Part shown: piece after piece, positions 52,774 to 62,351 of the stretch | Layout: each line of letters starts with the position of its first letter | How positions within the stretch are numbered: the stretch's first letter is position 1 | Origin: Plebeiibacterium sediminum | Lineage (GTDB): Bacteria; Bacteroidota; Bacteroidia; Bacteroidales; Marinilabiliaceae | Reading direction: 5' to 3' | Assembly: GCF_026013605.1 (NCBI RefSeq) | Contig: NZ_JAPDPJ010000013.1 | Coordinates: 1 to 64,000, forward strand | DNA length: 64,000 nucleotides | The notes under the pieces: model-generated | What the model was told of the DNA's origin: nothing | Seen by the model: the letters and a program-made list of their open reading frames with translations, nothing else | Databases searched by the model: none | Position numbers and translations under genes: made by a program

Positions 52774-53784
52774 TTATGGTCGGTAATGTGATGCGGCTAA
52801 TATTTTACGTCCATCCTCCTCAAACATTAAATCCTGCAGCGTAACATCATCGTTATTTTTCATATAGGCCTCAACAATTTTATAACCCAAAAACTCACCA
52901 CCCCTGGGTGCTGAATTCTCGCCAAAATTCGCTGTAAAAGGAGCATCTCCAGTATATTTTTGTATTAACATACGATCGTTGCTGAACAGGTGCTTCCACT
53001 CCACTAATGAAGACCACATGTTCTCTTCATTATCCAAACACCATTTCATTTGATAGGCAGAATAATCAAACAACAAGGTATCCGCTATATCAGGAAACAT
53101 ATGCTTGACAAAATATTTGATCTTTCCAGTATAAACCATATGATTGATTACATCATCTTTTTGTCTGTCGTAATCATAATTTGTTAAAGCCATGGCACGT
53201 AGCACATCCGAAGCCATTTTTTCCTTAGTCATACCTTTTCGCAAATATTTTGCAATACCTAACCACTCATAAAATTCACAATCAGTACCTAAATATTTTT
53301 CGATGCTTACACCTACCCAGGCAGAATCAACAGCAATACTCTGGCTAAAACCAGATACCATTAAAAATATATCGGGTACATGAGCATTAGGAAAGTAATG
53401 TTTATAATGCTTAAATCCACCTTCCAACTCTTGTTTGAAACCATCAAATGACGGGAAGACTTCCTTTGACTTCTTAATAATATCCTGATTGGCATCGTAA
53501 TTTACAAAACTCATTAATCGCTGGGGATAATCTACTCTTTCATACCCTCCTATTTTTATAATTTGCTTATTAAATGCCTCTAAAAATTGAGGATACTTTT
53601 GTCGTAATGGAGCTATAGAAGCTCTGACATCTAAAGAATCCAACTGATTCAACTCCTGATAAAATGGAATTACCTTAAAATCAACCTGCACATCAGACAC
53701 ATCCGGATGTAAAGATTTATTTACACATGAAGCCAGTCCTAAAACCAACAGTGATATAATTGAAATTTTATAAGAAATACGCAT
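52774..53784 (-). CDS. gldB: GldB-family lipoprotein
   Basis: Lipoprotein of 336 residues. The signal peptide ends in LGLASC (Cys20). The body fits the GldB family: FEVIPFYQELNQLD-like FKVIPFYQELNQLD, PDIFLMVSGFSQSI, FLGTDCEFYEWLG-like LGTDCEFYEWLG, and the late GENSAPRGGEFLGYKIVEAYM. GldB was named for gliding in Flavobacterium, but homologues are widespread in non-gliding Bacteroidota, so motility should not be inferred from it alone. It is followed after 6 bases by the cyclo-ligase gene. A -7 box TAAGTTTG lies at 53804-53811, divergent to the transporter gene. Confidence 0.88.
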   Translation of the reverse strand: MRISYKISIISLLVLGLASCVNKSLHPDVSDVQVDFKVIPFYQELNQLDSLDVRASIAPLRQKYPQFLEAFNKQIIKIGGYERVDYPQRLMSFVNYDANQDIIKKSKEVFPSFDGFKQELEGGFKHYKHYFPNAHVPDIFLMVSGFSQSIAVDSAWVGVSIEKYLGTDCEFYEWLGIAKYLRKGMTKEKMASDVLRAMALTNYDYDRQKDDVINHMVYTGKIKYFVKHMFPDIADTLLFDYSAYQMKWCLDNEENMWSSLVEWKHLFSNDRMLIQKYTGDAPFTANFGENSAPRGGEFLGYKIVEAYMKNNDDVTLQDLMFEEDGRKILAASHYRP

Positions 53785-53909
53785 ATGAACTACATTTTGA
53801 GAACAAACTTAAAAATAAAAAAGCATATTTTTGCTTCCTGAATAATCGATTACACACTTACGAATCTAACCTCACGCAAATTCGCATTGTTTTAAATATC
53901 AACATATAT

Positions 53910-54878
53910 ATGCTTAAAAAAATAGATCTTTTTATAGTTGCGTTGCTCAGTATGATTGGGCTCGCCTATTTTATACCAGGTATTGGAAGCGCTGATCCGG
54001 TCTTTAATCTTGAAAATATCTCAGGGGTAGGAATCTCATTAATCTTCTTTTTTTATGGATTAAAATTAAGTCCTCGCGATATGAAAAAAGGACTTAGTAA
54101 TTACAAACTTCATATTTTGTCGCAGCTATCCACTTTTTTATTTTTCCCTGTACTGGTTCTTTTATTAAAACCATTTATACAAAACGAAGATCAGGAACTT
54201 ATTTGGCTGGCAATATTTTTTATGGCTGCATTACCCTCTACCGTATCATCATCTGTAGTTATGGTATCCATAGCCAAAGGAAATATTCCCGGTGCTATAT
54301 TTAATGCCAGCATTTCAGGATTGATAGGTATTATTATCACGCCTATGTGGATAGGTCTTTTTATGAGTTCTGGTGCTGCCGACTTTAATTTTTGGGAAAG
54401 CATTTTAAGCCTGGTGATTAAAATATTATTACCTGTAGCATTAGGATTATTTCTTAATCACAAATTTGGAGCTTACGCACGTAAATACAGTAAATACATT
54501 ACCTTATTCGATAAAAGTATCATCCTGTCGATTGTATACAATAGTTTTAGCAAATCCTTTTCTGCTAACATTTTTGATTCAATTAACATGAGTTACTTAA
54601 TCGTTACCGCCATTATTATAGCCTTCATATTCACTGCAATATATGGCATTATTTTTGGTATTTCAGGATGGTTAAATTTTTCAAGAGAAGACAGAATCAC
54701 TGCAACTTTCTGTGGTTCAAAGAAATCATTAATCCATGGTACTGTAATGGCAAATGTACTCTTTAAAAATATGGCTTCACAAGGTATATTCATTGTTCCC
54801 ATAATGATATACCATTCATTACAATTAATTGTAGTAAGTTTTATTGCTCAAAAATTAGGAAAACAAGCACAGCATTAA
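53910..54878 (+). CDS. Bile acid:sodium symporter family transporter
   Basis: Inner-membrane transporter of 322 residues with nine or ten hydrophobic helices in the SBF-like (PF13593) pattern. The first helix is LFIVALLSMIGLAYFIPG, followed by ISLIFFFYGLKLSP and the conserved loop AALPSTVSSSVVMV. Family members move organic anions or arsenicals with Na+; the substrate here is unknown. The frame extends back to 53760, but the region before 53910 overlaps the divergent gldB start and lacks the usual beginning, so the ATG at 53910 is used. A -7-like TATTTTTG lies at 53826-53833, without a well-spaced TTG. Confidence 0.85.
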   Translation: MLKKIDLFIVALLSMIGLAYFIPGIGSADPVFNLENISGVGISLIFFFYGLKLSPRDMKKGLSNYKLHILSQLSTFLFFPVLVLLLKPFIQNEDQELIWLAIFFMAALPSTVSSSVVMVSIAKGNIPGAIFNASISGLIGIIITPMWIGLFMSSGAADFNFWESILSLVIKILLPVALGLFLNHKFGAYARKYSKYITLFDKSIILSIVYNSFSKSFSANIFDSINMSYLIVTAIIIAFIFTAIYGIIFGISGWLNFSREDRITATFCGSKKSLIHGTVMANVLFKNMASQGIFIVPIMIYHSLQLIVVSFIAQKLGKQAQH

Positions 54879-54882
54879 ACAC

Positions 54883-54913
54883 TTGAAGCGAACTACAATT
54901 TTATTTATGTTTG
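54883..54913 (+). promoter_or_regulatory. Promoter of the outer-membrane barrel gene
   Basis: TTG (54883-54885), 20 bases, then TATGTTTG (54906-54913). It lies between the transporter stop and the barrel gene start, leaving a leader of about 20 bases. Confidence 0.7.
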
Positions 54914-54938
54914 CAAAATCAAATTACTAAACACATAT

Positions 54939-55598
54939 ATGATGAGAAAAATAAGTTCTTTACTTATACTATTACTGATGATCACAGGTTCTGTTTTTGC
55001 TCAAACAGACAGAGAATCAGATCTAAGATTTGCATTTGTCCTGAGTCCACAAATCAGTTGGTTAAAATCAGACCATGGCTCAGTAGACAGCAACGGAAGT
55101 TTATTTGGATATAACTTTGGTGTTGAAATGGATAAGTTTTTTGCAAAAAACTATGCGATATCAACAGGTTTAACCATTAATACTACCGGGGGTAAATTAA
55201 GATATCAGGATGAAACATCCTTTAAGGTTGGAGGTGAAACACTAACCGAAACAAATAAAACCTTAGAATATCGCCTGAAATATCTGGAAGTTCCCTTTAG
55301 ATTAAAACTTCAAACAAGTGATTTTCAGAGAAGTAGCTTTTATGGTGTTTTTGGTGTTACCACACAGTTTAATATCAAAACCAATGATGGTTCAGGTAAT
55401 AACATTAATGACGAAGTAAGATTTATCAACTTTGGTTATCAGTTTGGCGGAGGAATGCAATATTCTATTGGAGGAGATGCCTATCTGAAATTTGGTTTAA
55501 CTTATAACCAGGGATTAACAGATATTACCGAAAATGCAGATACGAATGATAAAACAACATTAAACAGGTTAGTATTTAACTTTGGTATTATATTTTAA
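54939..55598 (+). CDS. Outer-membrane beta-barrel protein (PorT/Omp_b-brl type)
   Basis: Outer-membrane protein of 219 residues. A signal peptide (about 1-21, ending VFAQT) is followed by about eight alternating beta strands with aromatic belts and Gly-rich turns (for example NFGVEMDKFFAKNYAIS, YRLKYLEVPFRLKL, FINFGYQFGGGMQYS), and it ends in a strand closing with Phe (NFGIIF), as barrels do. This is the widespread Bacteroidota PorT-like barrel fold; PorT itself belongs to type IX secretion, but barrels of this size are far more common than that function. It has its own promoter and terminator. ATG at 54939 and 54942 are equally possible starts. Confidence 0.85.
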   Translation: MMRKISSLLILLLMITGSVFAQTDRESDLRFAFVLSPQISWLKSDHGSVDSNGSLFGYNFGVEMDKFFAKNYAISTGLTINTTGGKLRYQDETSFKVGGETLTETNKTLEYRLKYLEVPFRLKLQTSDFQRSSFYGVFGVTTQFNIKTNDGSGNNINDEVRFINFGYQFGGGMQYSIGGDAYLKFGLTYNQGLTDITENADTNDKTTLNRLVFNFGIIF

Positions 55599-55656
55599 TC
55601 GAACAGAATATTTAGTATATAGGTCATTAGAAATGAATGACAGACAATATTTTGAG

Positions 55657-55686
55657 AGGGTTTCAGTAATTTGAAACCCTTTTTTA
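55657..55686 (+). terminator. Terminator of the outer-membrane barrel gene
   Basis: A 9-bp stem (55657-55665 with 55672-55680, loop GTAATT) runs into six T. It lies 58 bases after the stop codon. Confidence 0.8.
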
Positions 55687-55846
55687 TGTTTTAACCCGTA
55701 AATTCATAAAGCATTTCTGTTTGCATCTTCAATTCTTTGATGTTTCTTTGTACTTCCAAAATCATATAGACAGATGCATACGATAAGAATTTGAAATAAA
55801 TCAAGCTCTGAATATCGTTTCCATCTCGTAATTAAAAGTCTCAAAT

Positions 55847-57496
55847 ATGAAAATAGCACTTGCTCAACTCAATTACCATGTTGGAAATTTTGAGTCCAAC
55901 ACGAATAAAATAATTGATGCAATAAATAAAGCACAAAATGATGGTTGTGATTTAATCGTATTCAGCGAATTGGCTGTTTGTGGATATCCTCCTCTTGATT
56001 TACTGGAAAGAGAAGAATTTATTGAGCAATGTTTATTTTATGTAGAAAAAATAGCAGCAGCTTGCAACAACATTATGGCTATTGTTGGTTGTCCAAGTAT
56101 AAATCCGGAACCAAAAGGAAAGAAACTATTTAATTCTGCATTTGTATTGGCTGAGGGCAAAATAAATTCCGTACACCACAAAACATTATTGCCAAACTAC
56201 GATGTTTTTGATGAGTACAGATATTTTCAACCCAACAGCGAATTCAATTTAGTTGAATATAAAGGCCAGAAACTGGCTATTACAATATGTGAGGACTTAT
56301 GGGATGAACAGCCTGTATTTAACTCCTTTGCCAAAAGTAAGCTTTACAAAAAATCACCAATGAAGGAGTTAAAACAATTAAATCCGGATATGGTGATCAA
56401 CATTGCAGCTTCTCCTTTTTCGTATAATCAAGGACAAATTCGTCAACAGATTATTTCACAAAAGGCAGCTAAGAATGAGATTCCATTCTTTTATGTAAAT
56501 CAGATAGGCGCCAATACAGAACTTGTTTTTGATGGTAGTTCATTAGCGGTAAATAACCGTGGTGAAATCATTAAACAACTCCACTCTTTTAACGAAGATA
56601 TTCAGTATTGCGAGTTGGATGAGATGACTTCTGATAAAGCCATTCAAACTAATCCTAAAGAAAAAATTGAGTTAATTCATGATGCTTTGGTATTAGGTGT
56701 TAAGGATTACTTTAACAAGATGGGCTTTAAAAAGGCTACTTTAGGTTTATCGGGAGGTATTGATTCTGCAGTAACTGTAGTTATTGCAGAAAGAGCCTTA
56801 GGAGCCGAAAATGTCAGGGTGTTATTACTTCCTTCAAAATATTCTTCTGACCACTCCATAAAAGATGCAGAAGATTTGGCAAATAATCTGGGGATTCAAT
56901 ATGATATTGTTCCTATTAAAGATATTGTAGAAGGATTTGATAATACATTAGCACCATTATTTAGTGGGTTAAATCCGGATGTTACTGAAGAAAATATTCA
57001 GGCTCGAATCAGAGGTACTTTATTAATGGCACTATCCAATAAATTTGGTCATATTCTTTTAAATACATCTAATAAGAGTGAAGCTGCTGTAGGCTATGGA
57101 ACGCTTTATGGAGATATGAACGGTGGCTTATCTGTTTTAGGCGATGTATATAAAACAGATGTTTTTGATTTGGCCAGATTCATAAATAAAGAGCGGGAAA
57201 TTATACCTATTAACACTATTGTAAAACCACCTTCAGCAGAATTACGCCCGGATCAAAAGGATAGTGATTCACTACCTGATTATGATGTTTTGGATCAAGT
57301 ACTATTTAATTACATCGAGAAAAATGAACATCCTCAAAAAATCATTGAACAAGGTTTTGATAAAGAAGTAGTGTTAAAAGCAGTTCGTTTGGTAAATATA
57401 AACGAATATAAACGCTTTCAAACGGCACCTATCATCCGTGTTTCATCAAAAGCATTTGGTTTAGGACGAAGAATTCCTCTGGTTTCCAAGTTTTAA
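55847..57496 (+). CDS. nadE: Glutamine-dependent NAD+ synthetase
   Basis: Enzyme of 549 residues making NAD+ from nicotinate adenine dinucleotide, ATP and ammonia taken from glutamine. The N-terminal nitrilase domain (about 1-250) provides the Glu-Lys-Cys triad: Glu in FSELAVCGYPP, Lys in HHKTLLPNYDVF and Cys in ITICEDLWDE. The C-terminal synthetase domain has the PP-loop LGLSGGIDSAV near residue 297 and NTSNKSEAAVGYGTLYGD near 405. Length is in the usual range. The upstream 248 bases hold the previous gene's terminator but no clear promoter box. It is followed by the crp gene's own promoter. Confidence 0.95.
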   Translation: MKIALAQLNYHVGNFESNTNKIIDAINKAQNDGCDLIVFSELAVCGYPPLDLLEREEFIEQCLFYVEKIAAACNNIMAIVGCPSINPEPKGKKLFNSAFVLAEGKINSVHHKTLLPNYDVFDEYRYFQPNSEFNLVEYKGQKLAITICEDLWDEQPVFNSFAKSKLYKKSPMKELKQLNPDMVINIAASPFSYNQGQIRQQIISQKAAKNEIPFFYVNQIGANTELVFDGSSLAVNNRGEIIKQLHSFNEDIQYCELDEMTSDKAIQTNPKEKIELIHDALVLGVKDYFNKMGFKKATLGLSGGIDSAVTVVIAERALGAENVRVLLLPSKYSSDHSIKDAEDLANNLGIQYDIVPIKDIVEGFDNTLAPLFSGLNPDVTEENIQARIRGTLLMALSNKFGHILLNTSNKSEAAVGYGTLYGDMNGGLSVLGDVYKTDVFDLARFINKEREIIPINTIVKPPSAELRPDQKDSDSLPDYDVLDQVLFNYIEKNEHPQKIIEQGFDKEVVLKAVRLVNINEYKRFQTAPIIRVSSKAFGLGRRIPLVSKF

Positions 57497-57549
57497 GAAT
57501 TTATTTTACTTAAAATAAGATAAAAAAGTCTGCATTACAACTATAATAG

Positions 57550-57580
57550 TTGCTAGTATGTGGGCTTTTTTCTATTTTTG
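57550..57580 (+). promoter_or_regulatory. Promoter of the Crp/Fnr gene
   Basis: TTG (57550-57552), 20 bases, then TATTTTTG (57573-57580), a full pattern match. A GU-rich hairpin at about 57524-57572 overlaps the upstream half and may end the nadE transcript. Confidence 0.7.
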
Positions 57581-57630
57581 GACTCAATATGTTATAAAAC
57601 ATAAATCTAGCTGAGCTAATAATAGATAAG

Positions 57631-58341
57631 ATGCCAAGAAGAATAGATAACAATTTTAACGCTGAACCTACTATAAAAGATATTTCTCAAATTTATGATG
57701 TCCTTACCGATGAAGAAAAAGAAAAAGTTCTTAACAATCATTCTGTAAAGCATTTTAAGAAGAACGACGTAATTTACCAGGAAGGCGAAATTCCAGACAG
57801 TTTATTATGTCTTGGTTCTGGAAAAGTTAAAGTTTATAAAGTTGGATTTGGTGGACGTGACCAGATTGTACGTATGGCTAATCCAACCAGTTTTATTGGT
57901 TATCGCGCTTTTTTTGCTGAAGGTCCGCATGTTGCCTCAGCTGTAGTAATTGAACCCTGCACCATTTTCTATATTCCTAAAGCTATTGTATACGAACTAC
58001 TTGAAAGCAATCATCAGTTTAGTTTAAATATTATTCGCTCACTTGCTCAGGAGTTAGGTTTTTCACGTTACAGAACAGTTACACTGACTCAAAAACACAT
58101 TAGAGGTAGACTTGCTGAAAGCTTATTAGTATTGAAAGATATTTACGGCTTTGAAGACGATGGCATCACATTAAATGTTTATCTATCTCGTGAGGATCTG
58201 GCTAACTTCTCAAACATGACAACTTCTAATGCCATAAGAACATTGTCAACCTTTGTAAATGAAAAGGTAATTACCGTTGACGGTAGAATAATTCGAATCT
58301 TAGATCAGGAAACATTAGAGAAAATATCAAAACTTGGATAG
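57631..58341 (+). CDS. Crp/Fnr family transcriptional regulator
   Basis: Regulator of 236 residues with an N-terminal cyclic-nucleotide-binding-like barrel (about 30-150, VIYQEGEIPDSLLCL then GYRAFFAEG) and a C-terminal winged helix-turn-helix (about 170-235, YLSREDLANFSNMTTSNAIRTL). There is no N-terminal cysteine cluster, so it is not an oxygen-sensing FNR with an Fe-S cluster. The cNMP-contacting Arg of CRP is not in an obvious position, so the effector is unknown. It has its own promoter. Its stop codon is only two bases from the end of the convergent DUF418 gene. Confidence 0.88.
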   Translation: MPRRIDNNFNAEPTIKDISQIYDVLTDEEKEKVLNNHSVKHFKKNDVIYQEGEIPDSLLCLGSGKVKVYKVGFGGRDQIVRMANPTSFIGYRAFFAEGPHVASAVVIEPCTIFYIPKAIVYELLESNHQFSLNIIRSLAQELGFSRYRTVTLTQKHIRGRLAESLLVLKDIYGFEDDGITLNVYLSREDLANFSNMTTSNAIRTLSTFVNEKVITVDGRIIRILDQETLEKISKLG

Positions 58342-58343
58342 GT

Positions 58344-59513
58344 TTATTTTGAATTTATCCAGGTTAATTTGTGCCAGATTGTTTCCAGTGGTCCATGCTT
58401 GAACTTTTTGGCCCATTGAGTACAAAATATTCCCAACAATATAGCCAGTGCTATTCCTATTATTACACTATAAGTGGCTCCTGTAAATTTGTACAATCCC
58501 AATCCAAAACCATAATAGATTGAAGATCCGATCATAGATTGAAACAGATAATTTGATAAACTCATTTTCCCTATCGGAGAAAAAACATTTAGCACCTTAT
58601 TCCCATATTTTGTTTGAAACAACAGTACAAAACCAGCTACCAACACTAACATAAAGCTAATATTAGTAAATGCGGTTTCAATTGTTTCCAAAGGTCTTTT
58701 AATCACCTCTGAAGTTATTAGGTGGGGCAGATTATTCTTTAATATATACAACGGAATAAATACCAATATGGAAATAGTAAACATTCCAATCCAGATCTTT
58801 TTATTTTGAGTATTCCAGGCAAATAGTTTTTTTCTACCGGCTAACATTCCAAAACAAAACAGGGCCAGTATATGAAAAAACCGTCCATTTTCCCAGCTCC
58901 AATGTAGAACAGCCATTTTACCATTAGTTAAATTCCCTCTAGCTGTATGCAAAAATGAACCATCCAGAATATAATCATTCATCTTACCAAAATAAGTCCA
59001 TGAAACAGGGTTTTCAAGTGAAAGATCCGGGTTATTTATCCCTTGAATTAATTTAACCCACTCAGTAGGTAACAACAATAAAAGAATTGCAGAAAAAAAC
59101 ACCCACTTGCTTTTCATTTTCGCAAAGGGAATTAACAGAAAACCTACAAGTGCATATAATGTTAATATATCTCCCTGATAAAAGACTGAATTAATGAGTC
59201 CGAACCCGAATAGTAAAACAAGCCTCCATGCAAAACGCCATCTGAAATCCTTACCCTTCTGTTCCTGGTGATCTGTTTGAATAAAAAAGGTTAGTCCAAA
59301 TAAAAGTGCAAAAATAGCATAAGACTTACCTCCAAATAAAAAGAACAGGCTATCCCAGATGGTTTGATCCAGAGTTACCATCCTGGAAGGCAAATCCTGT
59401 GGTTGAAAATAAACATCAAAATGTTCGATATTATGAAGTAACATGATGGATACTATTGCAAAACCTCGCAAAGCATCTACCACATGCAATCTCGTAGCGT
59501 TTTTATTGATCAC
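58344..59513 (-). CDS. DUF418 family membrane protein
   Basis: Polytopic inner-membrane protein of 389 residues with about ten helices. It opens with VVDALRGFAIVSIMLLHNIEHF, the sign of the DUF418 family (related to acyltransferase-3/YeiB proteins), and has the C-terminal DUF418 block FSPIGKMSLSNYLFQSMIG. The role of the family is not known; YeiB-like proteins are suspected transporters or acyl-group handlers. It begins two bases after the end of the 115-residue gene, so the two form an operon. Its 3' end converges with the Crp/Fnr gene with only two bases between stops. Confidence 0.85.
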   Translation of the reverse strand: MINKNATRLHVVDALRGFAIVSIMLLHNIEHFDVYFQPQDLPSRMVTLDQTIWDSLFFLFGGKSYAIFALLFGLTFFIQTDHQEQKGKDFRWRFAWRLVLLFGFGLINSVFYQGDILTLYALVGFLLIPFAKMKSKWVFFSAILLLLLPTEWVKLIQGINNPDLSLENPVSWTYFGKMNDYILDGSFLHTARGNLTNGKMAVLHWSWENGRFFHILALFCFGMLAGRKKLFAWNTQNKKIWIGMFTISILVFIPLYILKNNLPHLITSEVIKRPLETIETAFTNISFMLVLVAGFVLLFQTKYGNKVLNVFSPIGKMSLSNYLFQSMIGSSIYYGFGLGLYKFTGATYSVIIGIALAILLGIFCTQWAKKFKHGPLETIWHKLTWINSK

Positions 59514-59515
59514 TG

Positions 59516-59863
59516 TTATTTTTCTTCTTTTTCAAAAACAAAAACGCCACAAACGCCCTGTTCATCTTCACTTGATCCAACTATTTGTCCATTTTGATTA
59601 ATAATACCTTCTCTTTTTTCCGGGAAATATTCAAAAGGTTCAACGGAGATAATCTCGTAATCAATCATTTCAAGTGAAACTTTATCCCCGTCAACTTTTC
59701 CTTCCAACTGACATTTTACCTGGAATGGTGTTTCATTCTCTATATATTCTGTAAAATCTAAAACACCATAAAGCCGATCTCCTGCTTGAGCCAGAATTGC
59801 AACACCTTCGTCTTTGCCTGAATCAAATTCTTCTCTAAAAATCCATCTACCGGTTAAGTCCAT
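59516..59863 (-). CDS. Unknown beta-rich protein, 115 aa
   Basis: Small acidic protein without signal peptide or membrane helix. Short alternating hydrophobic strands (TGRWIFREEF, RLYGVLDFTEY, GVCGVFVFEKEE) and Gly turns suggest a small beta barrel such as a lipocalin-like or avidin-like fold, but I do not recognise a named family. It is the first gene of a two-gene operon with the DUF418 membrane protein (two-base gap), which points to a shared function. Promoter boxes are not evident in the short upstream region. Confidence 0.65.
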   Translation of the reverse strand: MDLTGRWIFREEFDSGKDEGVAILAQAGDRLYGVLDFTEYIENETPFQVKCQLEGKVDGDKVSLEMIDYEIISVEPFEYFPEKREGIINQNGQIVGSSEDEQGVCGVFVFEKEEK

Positions 59864-60002
59864 ATCTTTATATTTTAATATACAATATAAGAAATTAACA
59901 AAATACAGAGCAATATTTTACAATTGCATTACCGGTTTATTTTTGAATATTATCAGCAGACAATTATTCGTTTTTAGCTATGAGTTCAATATGAAGCATT
60001 TA

Positions 60003-61910
60003 TTAAAACACTTCATATTCTTCTTTCTCCTTTTTGCTCATTTTATTAACAGTAATTGAGTTACTGTTTGGAATATGAATTTTATTAAAACTCATATTTC
60101 TTTTTACTTCGGATTTAATCTTAGTATTAATTTTCGTATCAACTCCTTCTTCCAACTTAAAATATTCAATCAATTGACGTAATTGAATGGCCTGACTACT
60201 TAACTCCTCTGCACTACTCGCCATCTCTTCACTTCCTGCAGCGCTTTCCTGAGTAGCCTGGTTTAATTGTTGAACCGCACTATTTATTTGACCTGCTCCT
60301 GTTCGTTGCTCTTTAGAAGAGGCCGCAATTTCTTTCATAAACAAGTTTGCCTTATCTACTCCTGGTAAAACAGATTCTAACTTTCGATTGGATGCCACAG
60401 ACAGATCATTACTTTCCTTAGCCAATTTAACAATTTCATCTGCTGCTTCCTTACTTCTTTCAGCCAATTGGCGTACTTCGGCAGCCACAACAGCAAAACC
60501 TTTTCCATGCTCGCCTGCTCTTGCCGATTCTACAGCTGCGTTTAAAGCTAATATATTTGTTTGTCGGGCGATCTCACTTACCACATTAATCTTTTCAGCA
60601 ATCTTTTTATTGGCCTCCATTGCTTTTCGTGATTCACTGCTCACTTCAGCAATATCAGTCATTGTTTTATCTGCCAATTTCTCACCTTCTTCTGCATTAT
60701 CATTACTTTGCTCAATGTTAGCCACCATTTCTTCAATAGCTGTTGAAACCTCTTCTAACGAAGCAGCCTGCTCACTTGAACTTGATGATATTGATTGAGA
60801 ATTGGTATTTAGCTGTTCACTTGCAACTGTTAATTGCTGCGAACCACTCATAATCTCCCCTACAACTTCTTTCAATTTTTCACACATTTTATCCATTGCC
60901 ATCGTCAATCTGCTTACTTCATCTTTACCTACAACTTCAATTGTATGAAATAAATCTCCCATCGACATCTTTTCTGCCAGCCTCACCCCTTCTTCGAGAG
61001 GTTTTGTAATACTTCTTGAAATACGATTAATTACAATTGCCACTAATATTAAAGCGATAACAATAACAAATATAATTTGGTTATCAGCACTTTGCACAAC
61101 AGCTTCTTCTGCTGCTAAAATATCTTCAACAAGTTTTTCACCCAACTGAGCCACTTCAGCGCCTTCCTGCTGCATCTCAGCCACTTTTGCACCTTGCTTT
61201 ACAACAGATTTGGTATAATCATTAAAAGCAATCTGATAATCTGCATATTTTGACACCAGGTTATTAATGATCTTACTATTTGATCCATAAATACTTTTGT
61301 TAGCCTCCAATAAGGAAATACAGTCATTTAATCTAACCTTTACTTTACTAACCCCATCTGAATTAATAGAACCATCGGCACTCATAGGATTAGCAATAAA
61401 CTCCCATGCAGATATTCTTAATGAGTTATGTGGATTAACTAACTTTTGAATTAAAGAAGCATTTGCCTGATTATCTGCAGTGATTAACTTACTTAAATCG
61501 CCACCTACTTTATACCAATTATTGAAAGTTTGCTCTTTCTTATTCTCCAGATTGACATATTCATTAAAAGATGCCTTATAATTTTGAATATGAACTTTAA
61601 AGTCATTTCCATTCTCTATTCTATTACCCGATTTTTCTACAGCCAAATCCACATTTTCAATAGCTCTATCCAGATTATCAATGGCTTTACTTATTACGCC
61701 AGAATCTGAAAACCGTAGAAAATACATTACATTTAGTCGTGCCCCCAATAAATTACTTTGAACGTCTCTAACCTCATTTGACACTTTAGCTATGTTTGTT
61801 GTATTTTTTAAACCAATCCAACCAATAGCACCAACAACAATTAAGCATAACACCAGAATATTAAACCCCAACGCTAATCGAAAACGAATTGAAATGTTAC
61901 GTAAATTCAT
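60003..61910 (-). CDS. Methyl-accepting chemotaxis protein
   Basis: Chemoreceptor of 635 residues. It has transmembrane helix 1 (about 12-34, [21 protein letters not shown]), a long helical periplasmic sensor (about 36-275), transmembrane helix 2 (about 280-298), HAMP (about 300-350), and a signalling domain whose hairpin tip is the invariant [17 protein letters not shown] near residue 460. The sensor length and helical pattern resemble the bimodular HBM class (McpS-like), which binds small organic acids. No CheA, CheW, CheY or flagellar gene is in the window. The start at 61910 ([15 protein letters not shown]) follows a plausible AGGGAAG and is preferred over 61997. The C-terminal tail lacks the NWETF-type docking pentapeptide. 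Confidence 0.9.
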   Translation of the reverse strand: MNLRNISIRFRLALGFNILVLCLIVVGAIGWIGLKNTTNIAKVSNEVRDVQSNLLGARLNVMYFLRFSDSGVISKAIDNLDRAIENVDLAVEKSGNRIENGNDFKVHIQNYKASFNEYVNLENKKEQTFNNWYKVGGDLSKLITADNQANASLIQKLVNPHNSLRISAWEFIANPMSADGSINSDGVSKVKVRLNDCISLLEANKSIYGSNSKIINNLVSKYADYQIAFNDYTKSVVKQGAKVAEMQQEGAEVAQLGEKLVEDILAAEEAVVQSADNQIIFVIVIALILVAIVINRISRSITKPLEEGVRLAEKMSMGDLFHTIEVVGKDEVSRLTMAMDKMCEKLKEVVGEIMSGSQQLTVASEQLNTNSQSISSSSSEQAASLEEVSTAIEEMVANIEQSNDNAEEGEKLADKTMTDIAEVSSESRKAMEANKKIAEKINVVSEIARQTNILALNAAVESARAGEHGKGFAVVAAEVRQLAERSKEAADEIVKLAKESNDLSVASNRKLESVLPGVDKANLFMKEIAASSKEQRTGAGQINSAVQQLNQATQESAAGSEEMASSAEELSSQAIQLRQLIEYFKLEEGVDTKINTKIKSEVKRNMSFNKIHIPNSNSITVNKMSKKEKEEYEVF

Positions 61911-62351
61911 ATCTTCCCTACAATTAAAAATTTTGATTATTTGTAAATGTCTTAACCGAATAAAAATCACCCCCACAATCAAAAATCGAATATTCAAGCG
62001 AATACCCCCTGATTTTTGACCAATAAACTTTTACTCTTATTTGTTCATCTTTTCTGCTACAAATATAATTGAAGGAATAGTTGGCTAAAATTATTCGAAC
62101 AATCTTTAATCATAGTCCAGGCTATTTTCATCAAATTCGAACCTATATTTCACCTACTATATATATTGGAAACATAGGAATAAGCTACTAAAAACAAAGA
62201 AGAAAAGGCATGAAACAAGCTACATAAAACACTATATAACAACACTCTAAAGATACGACCATCCTATTACATTAAACCTCACACCTTTGTGCATACAGGC
62301 ACTCTATTACCTTAATTCGATTTCAATTTAACAACAGAACTGCAATAATAA
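61911..62351. other. Spacer between the chemoreceptor and sensor kinase genes
   Basis: About 440 bases with no gene. A lone -7-like TATATTTG (minus strand, 62060-62067) lies about 150 bases before the chemoreceptor start. I found no terminator for the kinase gene. Confidence 0.4.

Noticed and set aside
52774-53784. Gliding motility inferred from gldB
   Set aside because: GldB homologues occur in many non-gliding Bacteroidota and no other gld, spr or por gene is in the window.
54939-55598. Type IX secretion component (PorT) call for the outer-membrane barrel
   Set aside because: Only the general barrel fold is visible; such barrels are abundant and no other secretion gene is nearby.
57631-58341. 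Oxygen-sensing FNR call
   Set aside because: The N-terminal cysteine cluster needed for an Fe-S centre is absent.
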